64,000 nt of DNA from Dastarcus helophoroides (Eukaryota; Arthropoda; Insecta; Coleoptera; Bothrideridae): positions 13,804,587 to 13,868,586 of the forward strand of contig CM053326.1 in the NCBI GenBank assembly GCA_028583605.1, in the 5' to 3' direction. Position 1 is the first letter of the stretch, and every line of letters begins with the position of its first letter. The notes below the pieces were generated by a model, which saw only the letters and a list, made by a program, of their open reading frames with translations, was not told where the DNA came from and did no database searches. Positions 53,905 through 64,000 of this stretch are shown one piece after another. The translations under genes and the position numbers were made by a program.

Positions 53905-54745
53905 TGTTCTTGATAATCTTGCATCGAAAACGTCTTCAACATGACAAAGCCTTCGAGTGTGAAGTTTGTGGAAAATCTTACACCAAGAATCTCTGTCTTG
54001 AACAGGCATAGGAAAAATGTCCACTCCAACCAGGACAAACTCCCTTGTCAAATTTGTGGTAAAGTTATATCCAAATACTTTTTAAAAGTTCATGAATCCG
54101 AAATGTGTAGCTAAGGCACGACAGCCAATGCCAACTTCACCGTCATCTGATGCCGTCAATTGCTGATGTTTCGAGGAAACCGCCTATGAGGAATTGTCCG
54201 GCCTGTTTAGAAGAACTTCTGCAAAAACAATGGGCTAAGCATACCGTGAGTTTTCGCCATCGCTTTAAAACAGGTACGAACCGCTTAGAGAACTTAAAGG
54301 TACTAAAAAGTCTATCGGGAAAAATGTCGGAGACTTGGGTGTACCAAACAAAATAAAGATAATGCCAATTTTTCACCAAAAATTTTCATACTAGAAGCCA
54401 AACCTTCAATTGTAAAGGAGCTGAAAAAGATCCGGATCAAGCACGTCCCTGTTAGTTTCAATTTAAAATTAATTTGTGAATACTTAAGAATGAGAAACGG
54501 CGAAGAGGAGGTACTTCCGAAAACCTTCAAAACCAAGATGGTAAACGTCTATAGTAAAGCACTGTTAAATTCCACTTTCCAAAAACTTGCACGGCAATTA
54601 CTAAAATCTTTTAATGATTTTAGAAATAGGGAAAAAACTAATTCAATGGTAGTTGAAATTAATTATTTGAATATATTTTTGCAAAGAGATAATCAGCAGC
54701 CTTCGACCAGCTCCAGTGGTACTGTGTCATTGTCCAAAATGTGAG
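53905..54745 (+). pseudogene. C2H2 fingers and a first PolB N-terminal domain, Polinton B
   Basis: Fingers: F-E-C-E-V-C-G-K near 53965, L-P-C-Q-I-C-G-K with a terminal H/C pair near 54050-54110, and N-C-P-A-C-L-E-E with two His near 54195-54260. They are followed by a PolB-type N-terminal domain (S-F-N-L-K-L-I-C-E-Y-L, K-T-F-K-T-K-M) in the frame at 54490-54744. The same domain occurs again at 54880-55096 before the main polymerase frame, so the N-terminus is present twice. Confidence 0.65.
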
Positions 54746-54879
54746 ACCCTTGCATGATGGAAATTCCGATGATCAAATGGACAGCTCATGTGAGAACTGT
54801 AGGCTCATAAGCGAAAGGCCGCCTATCCATCGTCGTCAACAAAGCGAGTCAAATTGGTAAACAGCTGTTTCGATGAGAG

Positions 54880-57800
54880 AATACTAACGTTAACGTATGA
54901 ACCGATGAATTCTTCGAAATTGGACCCCAAGCAATTTTTAGAAGAGTCAAAGTTAGCAGTAAGCGAAGCCATAACAAGTTATTTGAAAAATTCCGATTAA
55001 ATTTAATATCGAATTGTTTGCCCAAAATTTAAAAATGAGGATAGGAAGAAGAAGTATCAGTGAAATCCTTCAACGCGAAAATGGAGAGGGCCCTAAGTGA
55101 AGAAGACGTCAGCAAGAAATTTAGAAGATATGTCAAAACAGATATTGACCAAGATGGACGAGTTTCAAGAACGTGATAGCGGTTTCGCACTGGTAAAATT
55201 GATCCACTTGGAAATCAATATTAATTCATATGACCCACTAAGGGGATCGAACTACATCCCTTTGCCGAAAAAAATTGCCCAAAAACGTGCCTGTATTAAC
55301 ATCAGAAATTCAGACCAGTATTGTTTCAAATGGTCGATTATAGCAGCAATGACGTGCACGTTTAACGAGATGTTGGACAAAAATTTAGATAGACCTTCAA
55401 CATACAAGATTCCGAACGTTGCTCGCGACAAGATTGTTTTGCCAGATTCAAAATTTATTTTGAATTTTTCTGGACTTCAATTTCCGCTTAAGATCACAGA
55501 CATTGTCATCTTCGAAAAGAACAACCCGGATATCAGTGTGAATGTCTTTGGCGTCGAAGGCAAGTCCATCGTGGGTCCCTATTATTGTACCAAGAAGGAA
55601 AAGCAATACCACATAAACTTATTGCTGGTGACAAAAGAGGACAAAAGCCACTTCGTATGGATCCGAAACCTTTCAAGATTGATCTCCAGTCAATTATCAA
55701 AACATAAAAGTAAAATTTATTTATGCAACACCTGCTTATTATACTTTGCAGCGGAAAAGACCTACAAAGAGCACAGACAAGAATGTAATCGAGTGGTAAC
55801 GACCATGCCGCCTCCGAGCAAACGAATCTTAAGATTTGAAAACTACGAGAAGCAATTAGACGTCCCATTCGTTATCTACGCCGACTTTGAGTGCATCTTG
55901 GAAGGTATTAACACCTGTCTGTCGAATCCGACTGCATCGTCCACCACCGATGTTCAGCGACACGTTCCTTGTGCCTTTGCCTACTACATTAAATGTTCCT
56001 TTGATTCGACCTTGGATCGTTTGCGAAAATACAAGGGGGAGGATTGCGCTTCGAAATTTGTGAGGTCTCTCCAAGAAGACGTTCAAGAGCTGTACGACAC
56101 CGTGTTATCGCGTCCGAAACCAACTAACCCACTTACCAGTGCAGAAGAGAATCATCAGACAAACTCAAAAACTTGTCATATATGTCAGAAACCATTCGGT
56201 AAGGAGAGAGTAGCTGACCATTGCCATTTAACTGGTAACTATAGAGGTCCCGCACACAACGAGTGTAATTTGTTGTTGCGGTTGCCTAAGTTTTTCCCAG
56301 TCTTTCTACATAATTTTAGCGGTTACGATTGTCATTTATTTATCAAAGCTCTCGAAGAGATACCAGGAGATATAAATTTAATTCCTCTCAACAAAGAACT
56401 ATACGTCTCGATGTCAAAAAGAATTCCAGTATACGATTGCCGTCGAAAGATTAAAGAAACCCTTGAGATTCGTTTCTTAGACTCGGCCCGTTTCATGCAG
56501 GCGAGTCTAGATTCATTAGTAACAAATCTAAATCCCACAGACCTTCAAACTGTACGACAATATTATAAAGAAATTGAAAAATTTGAATTAGTTAAAAGAA
56601 AAGGAATTTTTCCATACGAATATCTTAACTCCTGGGATCGACTCGAAGAAACTTCGTTACCTTTGCAAGAAAAATTTCATTGTAGACTCAACAATAAATT
56701 CTGCTCTGACGAGGACTACGAGCATGCCAAGAAAGTCTGGGAAAAATTTAATTGCAAAAATCTTGGTGAATATTTAATGTTATATTTAATAACTGACGTT
56801 CTGCTTTTAACCGACGTATTTGAAAATTTTCGCAAAGTGTGTAAACGAATTTTTTCACTAGACGCTGCTCATTATTATACAGCTCCTGGCTTATCATTTT
56901 CCGCTATGCTGAAATATACTGCTATAGAACTCGAACTACTTACCGATATCGGAATGTTTACATTCTTTAAGAGAGGTATCAGGGGAGGATTAACTCAATG
57001 CTCTCATCGTCGTTCAATCGCAAATAATAAGTATATGAAAAATTTTGATAAAACAAAAAAATCTCAATACCTAATCTATTTAGATGCGGTTAATTTGTAC
57101 GGGTATGCAATGAGTCAATATTTACCGTATGGAGGATTCAAATGGGTCGAAGACGTTAATACCGTAGACCTGATGAGCATACGTGACGATTCCAAAGTTG
57201 GTTATGTGTTTGAGGTTGATTTAAATTATCCAGATGAATTACACGATAATCATAATGATCTACCGTTTTGTCCGGAAAACAAAACTACCAATTCAAAGAC
57301 TAAGCAACGTAAGTTAATCGCGGATTTGAAAAATAAAAAAAAATACATTATTCATTATAAAAATCTGCAATTATGTGTTAAGCATGGACTTCAAATTACA
57401 AAAATTCACCGCATTTTGCAGTTTGACCAATCCGATTGGCTAAAAAAATACATAGATTTAAACACGTACTATCGATCGAGGGACTAAAAGCGAATTCGAA
57501 AAGAATTTCTTTAAGCTCTTGATCAATAGTATATACGGTAAGACGCTAGCAAGATGTGGATAAAAGGAAAAGACGTTCGCATAGCGACTAAATGGGAGAG
57601 TCGTGGTCGTTCTTTGGGAGCCCGTGCGTTAATTGCCAAACCAAATTTCCACAGTCTGGCTCAGTTTTCTAAAAACATGGTAGCCGTTCAATTAAATCGT
57701 GTAAAAGTAGTTTATAACAAACCAATTTATTTGGGTTTTACAATTTTGGAATTGTCAAAATTTCATATGTATCGTTTTCATTATGAATATATGAAAATGA

Positions 57801-58371
57801 AGTATGCCGAAGGTCTACAACTGAATTATATGGATACAGACTCGTTTATTTACACTATCACGACTGAAGACTTTTATGCCGACATACGGGAAGACATTGA
57901 CGCCTACTTTGATACCTCTGCTTATGAAGAAAATAATCCTTATAATTTTCCGAGAAGGAATTGTAAAGTCGTTGGGTAAAATGAAGGATGAATGTAACGG
58001 TCATTTAATGACCGAATTTATAGGGTTAAGACCAAAAATGTACTCTTTTTCTGTCGATGGTCAGATAATTAAGAAGGCAAAAGGTATTAAAAAAACAGCT
58101 GTAGATGGATTAACTATAGACAATTATAGGGACTTGTTTGTACAAAAAAAGACTATTTTTTAGTGACATGTTTGTATTTCGGTCACATTTACATACAATT
58201 TATACCATACATATAAACAAGTTAAGTTTGAGTTCGTTTGATGATAAACGCTTCACATGTCCGGACAAGATTTCCACACTGGCTTGGGGGCACTTTCGAC
58301 TAAGGCATATCATCGACCATCAAGAAGAAGAAGAACCGACAAGAAGATCAGGATTAACAAGAACACAATAA
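54880..58371 (+). pseudogene. Protein-primed family-B DNA polymerase of Polinton B
   Basis: The 796-residue frame 55097-57487 holds the upstream domain (F-Q-E-R-D-S-G-F), Exo I (Y-A-D-F-E-C, ~55880), Exo II (H-N-F-S-G-Y-D-C-H, ~56320), Exo III (Y-L-I-T-D-V, ~56785) and Pol A (Y-L-D-A-V-N-L-Y-G, ~57090). After a frameshift come motif B (I-N-S-I-Y-G-K-T, ~57525) and, in 57554-57979, motif C (Y-M-D-T-D-S, ~57835). Two more frames (57876-58163, 58138-58371) reach the C-terminus D-D-K-R-F and T-L-A-W-G-H, typical of insect Polinton PolB. All catalytic motifs are present; about four frameshifts or stops inactivate it. An AATAAA signal follows at ~58366. Confidence 0.9.
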
Positions 58372-58604
58372 AGCATTTTTTTAAAATATATGTATTTTAT
58401 TTAAATCCCCTCAAATAGTAGGAAAGATAAAGATTAAAAAAAGTGTGCTAATAAATTTTTATTTTAACATATTTTCTACATAATTTCTTAGAAGTAAAAC
58501 TTTTTCTAGTAAACAAGTGTAAACATTATTGTTTCGGTGATTAGTGCAATAGTGCTTGGTAATTTGGTATTTGCTTTTGAGTTCTTTAACCCCAGAGTAG
58601 GCGC

Positions 58605-58886
58605 GAGTTACATCCTCGAATCCACCCAGTAACTACGCAGCAATGCTGAGCTTGAAGACGCACACCTGCATTCAACGTCAGCATCCGAAACCTATAAAAG
58701 AAGACGACTTTCCTTCCCTCGAGGATTGTGTTCTGAACATTAGAGTAGACTGTAATAATCACCGTTAGTGTTAAGTTAATAAATGTAGTAAAGACTATAA
58801 TAATACAATCCAATAAAGTCTTCAGGCGCTTGTGAAGTGTTTCCGCAAGTTTTTAAAAACCCTTTTTCTCGACCACGAACAAAAAC
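58605..58886 (+). repeat. Probable 5' LTR of Gypsy element 5
   Basis: Starts AGTTACATCC, contains CCTATAAAAG near 58692 (TATA-like) and CAATAAAGTC near 58811, and ends directly before the primer site. The left edge is inferred from the AGT start common in this group; only one copy is present. Confidence 0.55.
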
Positions 58887-58902
58887 TGGCGCAGTGGGTA
58901 GG
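58887..58902 (+). promoter_or_regulatory. Primer-binding site of Gypsy element 5
   Basis: TGGCGCAGTGGGTAGG, a TGGCGCA-type site similar to that of Gypsy element 4. Confidence 0.7.
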
Positions 58903-59460
58903 ATAGTGGAAGATTGGCGCGAAACAATCTATCCGTCCCAACGGAGAATGCATTATTCATAAACAACGTTCCAGAGGAAAAGGAGGATCCACTGACGTCT
59001 GAAGTCTCCAACCGTAAGACCTGGGGAAAGGACAAGCATTGCCGGAACCTAAAGGCTACCACACCAAGACCTGGGGAAAGGACAAACATCGCCGGAACCT
59101 ATAGGCACCTAGATTTAAGACACCTAGAATTAAGACAACAAGCAACAAATTAGCATAATATGAAAAAACAAATGTAAGTGCAAACGAAATATTAAAAATA
59201 ACCCAAAGTAACAATTAAAATAAGTAAACAAAAGAAAATAATCAACTGTAATTTTAGGCAACGCAAACAAACAACCTATTTATAAATAAACATAGAATAA
59301 GATCATTCGTCAAATCGCTACTAACCCTCTAGAATAAGGAACCATTCATTATTTTAACACATATGTATATAATCTAATCAGCAGAATAAGGAACTATTAT
59401 TCTTTGTTCAATTAATCACTACTAGTCATAAGTAACATCCAAACAACAAGAGACTATTGT

Positions 59461-60697
59461 ATGTCTAGCATCGAAGACATAATAGAATCTTTTGGAAATA
59501 TAAAAATAATAAACGCAATAATGCCAGAGGTCAATTATCAACTATTACGTTTATATATTGACGCGATACCCAATTACGATGGAAATCCCCATACGTTAGG
59601 AATTTTCATTGATAATTGCGAAAGCTTATTAAGTAATTTCAAAAACAGAAATGACTTAAATGACCCGATTAACGACTTTTTACTTAGGGCAATTATTGGT
59701 AAACTCACAGGTAGAGCGTTACTTCTAATCGGATCTAGGATCGAACTAAGAAAATGGACCGAAATAAAAAACGCATTGAGCTTGAGTTTTGGTGATCAGG
59801 GAAACATAGATTGCTTGATTCAGGACTTAATATCGTTGAAACCAAATAAGAGCGAACCACCATATAGTTTTGGAATGAGATGTCAAGACGCGCGAAGTCT
59901 CATCATTTCAAAATTAAACACCTTACCTATGGACAGAAACGAAAAACTAATCAGAATTCAAAATTATGAAGATTTAGCATTAAAAACATTCATTAGAGGT
60001 TTAACTGGTCAAGTTCAGAATAACATTAGATTAAGAAATCCCGATAGCATCGAAAAGGCTATGAGTCTGTTAATAGAAGAAGAAAATTTTCTATACTCTC
60101 AACAAAGACAACATTCTTTGAATACACAGCAGAATTTCAAACCGTCACAAAAACTCATCCCGACTAGACAAAATATATCTAATATACTAAACCACACCAC
60201 ACATACAAAACATACCCTTATACCAACCAATCAATTATCAACATCCCATGTACTCAAATGTACAATTTCAACAACCCACATTTAACCAACCTATCCAAAG
60301 ACCACAAATCCAACAAGTACCATTTAGAACCTATTATCAACCACAGTTCCAACAACCACAAAACTGGAAACCTAATAACAACTTCCCTACACAAAGACAC
60401 CCTAATTTCCAACCTGAAAATACATCAATACAACAAAGTTCAGTCAGATCGAGTAGAAATTATAAACCCGAACCGATGGATACATCATCAGGAAATACTA
60501 GAATAAATTACCGACCCCAACAAAAATTCGTATCAAAAGAATTATTTAATCAGACAGTTGAAAATGATAATAAAATATTATACGCCGAAGAACAACAAGA
60601 AGATCCATTTACGGAAAGAATAAATGAAATACCTGAATGTACTTACGGAAATGAACCAAATTATTTTTATACAAATCAGTCAGCATTGCATTTATAG
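59461..60697 (+). pseudogene. Gag of Gypsy element 5
   Basis: The 274-residue frame 59461-60285 is the helical Gag (Y-D-G-N-P-H-T-L; L-T-G-R-A-L-L-L-I; W-T-E-I-K-N-A-L; F-I-R-G-L-T-G). A frameshift near 60250 leads to the frame 60248-60697, rich in Gln, Asn and Pro with no zinc knuckle and an acidic end. The start ATG follows a ~560-bp leader. Confidence 0.82.
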
Positions 60698-60760
60698 CGA
60701 TGAACCTAATTCTAATTTCGAAAATTTTGATGTAGCAAACAATGAATTAGATGAAAATTT

Positions 60761-61643
60761 TTGCCTGATTACGAGTTCAAACCATCCGAGGTAACCCAAA
60801 CCTTAATCCAACAGCCTAGTCAAATACAATTCAGACCTAAGCAACCAGAACCCAAACCACCCGAAGTAATTAACAATAATATACTTAAATCGACTTTACC
60901 CTGTATTAGAATCCCAGAGTTAAACGCAACATTCTTAATTGACACCGGAAGCAGCAGAAGTTTAATTACCCCAGAACTAGCACATAGTGTTTATCCAAAT
61001 TTTATTATTAAAGAAAATTTTTGTATCCAAACAGCTCATGATAAATCGTATCATGACGGAAGTGACAATAATTCCATTATTTAGTGTTTTTAATCAAATT
61101 GGTTCACATAAGTTTCACGTATTCAGAGTTAGTCCAAAATATGACGGATTAATTGGATTAAATTTATTAACTCAACTAAAAGCTAAAATTGATTTTGAAA
61201 ATGAATGCATAATTACACCAAGAGCCAGAATCCTTATAATACAAAATCCCACAGAATTAAACGGAAAACTACCCGATTACGTTATAGAACTATCACCAAG
61301 AACTGTTCATAAAGCTAAATTACCTGTAACTCAAAATTGCGGAACCGCAATCCTGAACTATCACAAATTTTATCCAGGAGTAGAAATGCCAAAAGCACTT
61401 GTAGAAAGTACTGATTATTTTGCAACAACTATGATCATAAATTCCAACGAAGAACCTGTAAGCATACGAATAAACAAATTGGAAACAAACGTGGAAAGCA
61501 TAAACCCAGTAAACGCAAATTTCTTCGAAAAAATGGAAACAGATGATAATACGCTAATAACGAAAAATGAAGATAATTTATTAAAACGAAACTTAAAGAA
61601 TTTAGACTTGATCATTGTACGAAAGAAGAAAAGGATGCAATAA
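60761..61643 (+). pseudogene. Protease and linker of Gypsy element 5
   Basis: F-L-I-D-T-G-S-S-R-S-L-I lies in the frame 60761-61084, and Y-D-G-L-I-G-L-N-L-L in the frame 60987-61643. The two frames overlap, so one frameshift near 61030 breaks the retropepsin. A linker follows, then the N-terminal RT region (K-x-E-E-K-D-A-I-R-K-L) up to about 61695. Confidence 0.78.
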
Positions 61644-61701
61644 GAAAACTATGCTATAATTATAGAGATATATTTTACACTGACGAAATACCCTTGACTT
61701 T

Positions 61702-64000
61702 CGGGTTGCCAACTTTTTTTGACAAAAAAAAACGTATAAACTGGATTGGATAGGAAAAAAATAAAGTATTAGGAAGAAAAAAAAGTATTTTTCAAATTTT
61801 ATGTTTTTATTGCTTTAAAAACGTATTTTTGTGTGCTTTTAGCACATGCTAACAATTTTTTGTTATCTTTAAATGTTACAAAGCTTGTTTGACAATCAAC
61901 ATTTAAATTTACATAAATAAACAAAATGTTTTTAATTAAATTTATTGATGCTCTATTTCTCTCTTCTCGCCGCTTTAGTTTCATTACTGAAAAAAACTCT
62001 TTCAGTGAAAGCTGAAGTGGCGGGAATGGAGAGTAGGTAAGAAATCATTTTTTTTATATTTGGTAAGCTATCAGATGCATTTTTAAGTATTATATCATAT
62101 CATAATATTATAGACATCTAGTATAGTTACATCATTTCCTTCCAGACGTTTTATCGTTTTATTAAATATATTAAGCATGTGGCTTGTAAAGTGTAGATAA
62201 ATTTCCACAACTTCCCTATCCTGTTGATCACTTAGTTTTAATAATTCTTGTATAATTATTGCACAATTATCACCTAAACTTATAAAATAATTACATATTG
62301 GTGCCCAATTAAGTAAAAGGGTGTCAGTGGCTGGAAGTAGTGATAACAAACGTGTACCAATATGACGTTTGATTTCGTGAAATTCGCCATCAAGCATAGT
62401 ACCAAATTTTTTTAAATCATCTCTTCTACAAGCAGATACCGAAAAATGACTGTATATTTTTAAAACAATATTTTCTATGTCACAAATCAAATAGCCCATA
62501 GCATGTTTCACTGTATTATGTGTGCATGACAGTTGCCTTTTATTAGGTTTGATACTTCTTTTTTAATATTTGTGTACAATGAGTGATGAATGCCAAAATT
62601 AGCATTGCAATTGTCTGCACTGAGACCTGATACTTGATTGAATGACAGGTTGTGGGAATCCATAGACTTCTTCATAGTTTCTAACATGCCATCAGCAGAT
62701 TCATTAGAATTTTCGTAAAAATCTATCAGTTTATTTTGGATCCCTTCATTTATTGAAAAATATTGCACTACGAGAGGAAATAACTTAATATTTTTTTTAT
62801 TTGATGCATTTGTCTGGAGACAGAAAAATACATCATCAAGTAAATCATTTATTACACTTTCCACAGAATATGGACCTAACACTTCTGTCACTAAAGCTTC
62901 CATTTTAGTTCTTGCCAAGCGTATTTTACTAGCTATTTTGGAATCTACAAATACAATTTTGTTTAATTTATTTAGCCAACCCATGCTATGATACGATAAA
63001 TTATGCTTAACAGTGTGAAAAGTCAATGCTAATTCCGCTGCTGTAATATTCTCATCATCACTAGATCCTTGACATTTTGATTTAGTATTTGATGTAACGA
63101 AATTTTGTAATGCACCAGATGTTTTCTTCATTTCAGTTTTCATCTTATGCTTCTGAGTATTTTGATGTTGCTTAATCTATAGAAAGAAAGAAACAAAAAC
63201 TGAAACCACCACCATATTAAAAAACCATCACCATTTTCAAAATAATACTGCATCATGAATTTCCTATTCTTCAACTGAATTGCAAATATTAAAATATCTA
63301 TTAATATAATTTTATTCAAAAACAATTATGTGAATGAGAATATAAACATTTCCGAATTCTGACAATTAGTATGAAAAATATATTTTTTTTATATTATTAT
63401 AATAACAAGTAACAAGATTATTTTTAAAATAACTAATAGAATTTGAAACATTGAAACTAATTTCTGATGCTTATGCTTAAAAAATAATATATAAATTGTC
63501 AATGCAAACTAAATTTAAAATATGCATGCAACTATAACTGTTTTTAAAACTTTTCAATACAAAGTCCTACCATATACAAACTGGTGACTTTTTTTTGTCA
63601 AGATGTAAAAAAAACCTAATGAAGTAGGTTAGATAAGTAAGTTAGAAAATGTAAATAAAATAACTATACGAAAGGAGAAACAACGAAGCTTTAACAATGT
63701 TTGTACACATTAATAAATTTTTATACCTGTCCAATGCCAGCTGAACTGATTGTAAAATTCACGCCGCAGGTAATACATTTTGCATTACTTTTATTTTGAA
63801 GATCACTTGTTATCCAGTTGTATTGTTTTTCCCACCCAGGTTTATACTTTTGTAAAACTTTGGTTATTTCAGCTTTTTTAGGAGTCACTGGTGTGTCGCT
63901 ATCAAGAATGACTCGTCATTTTTAGCATTAATATTTACTTTAAAATGCATTCTTCAATTATAAAAAAAAACAACGGACCATTTTTGTACAATTTCGTCGA
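61702..64000 (-). mobile_element. hAT DNA transposon 3, extends past the right edge
   Basis: The left terminus CGGGTTGCCAAC resembles the TAGGGTTGCCAAC end of hAT-2, and the gene content is the same. The right terminus and target duplication are not in the window. It is inserted in the pol linker of Gypsy element 5. Confidence 0.8.
61950..63920 (-). pseudogene. hAT-3 transposase with intron-split BED finger
   Basis: Exon 1 (about 63728-63920) has Y-N-W-I-T-S-D and C-I-T-C-G ending A-G-I-G-Q before a GTATAA donor; exon 2 (from about 63180) begins I-K-Q-H-Q-N-T-Q-K-H, completing the BED zinc ligands. The frame 62508-63143 holds the core; C-L-Q-T-N-A-S-N has Asn where hAT-2 has the catalytic Asp, and G-L-S-A-D-N-C keeps the next Asp. 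The frame 62095-62511 continues, and 61960-62090 has S-I-P-A-T-S-A-F-T-E-R-V-F-F. At least two frameshifts. Confidence 0.82.

Larger units (their letters stand above)
58605..61700 (+). mobile_element. Ty3/Gypsy LTR retrotransposon 5, interrupted by hAT-3
   Basis: A 5' LTR, primer site, gag and protease lie on the plus strand; the linker before RT is cut at about 61700 by the terminus of hAT-3. The remainder lies outside the window if it survives. Confidence 0.8.

Overview
This window looks like a piece of an AT-rich arthropod (most likely insect) genome made almost entirely of transposable and virus-like elements nested in one another. I found no single-copy host gene, tRNA or rRNA. The insect reading rests on an env-bearing errantivirus, insect-type Ty3/Gypsy elements, hAT transposons, a Jockey/CR1-type LINE, a Penelope-like element, and many decayed Polinton/Maverick-like genes.

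Layout. 0.24-3.2 kb: decayed Ty3/Gypsy element 1 (minus). 3.2-9.5 kb: Ty3/Gypsy element 2 (minus), split by a hAT transposon at 3769-8499 with a perfect 8-bp target duplication; that hAT carries a long-armed palindromic MITE at 7180-7958 with its own 8-bp duplication. 9.5-10.7 kb: an unrecognised reading frame with one membrane segment, joined to a broken PolB. 10.7-19.7 kb: Polinton A (mostly minus): PolB with zinc fingers, small proteins, capsid-like genes, plus an inserted virus-like gene at 15.4-16.8 kb and a palindromic MITE at 19.1-19.5 kb. 19667-34097: a second hAT inserted in Polinton A. Inside it sit (i) a 466-bp tandem array at 21339-24334 whose units each carry a complete type-I hammerhead ribozyme, and (ii) an errantivirus at 25057-33896 with paired LTRs and a 4-bp target duplication. 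The errantivirus env is itself interrupted by a tyrosine-recombinase element with terminal inverted repeats and by a small fold-back.

34.1-35.5 kb: a PIF/Harbinger fragment and unassigned DNA. 35.6-40.0 kb: Ty3/Gypsy element 3 (minus) with its 5' LTR. 40.6-41.7 kb: 5'-truncated Penelope-like element with a GIY-YIG endonuclease and a hammerhead-like 3' motif. 42.7-45.3 kb: Polinton debris. 45.3-47.3 kb: LINE. 47.3-51.9 kb: Ty3/Gypsy element 4. 52.5-58.4 kb: Polinton B (plus). 58.6-61.7 kb: Ty3/Gypsy element 5 (plus), interrupted by a third hAT that runs off the right edge.

Nearly every protein gene is broken by stops, frameshifts or insertions, so this is mainly a fossil record. The striking exception is the hammerhead array: its units look identical. 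It resembles a metazoan retrozyme, a non-coding retroelement that spreads through circular RNA, and the Penelope-like element in the same window is the type of element proposed to mobilise such RNAs.
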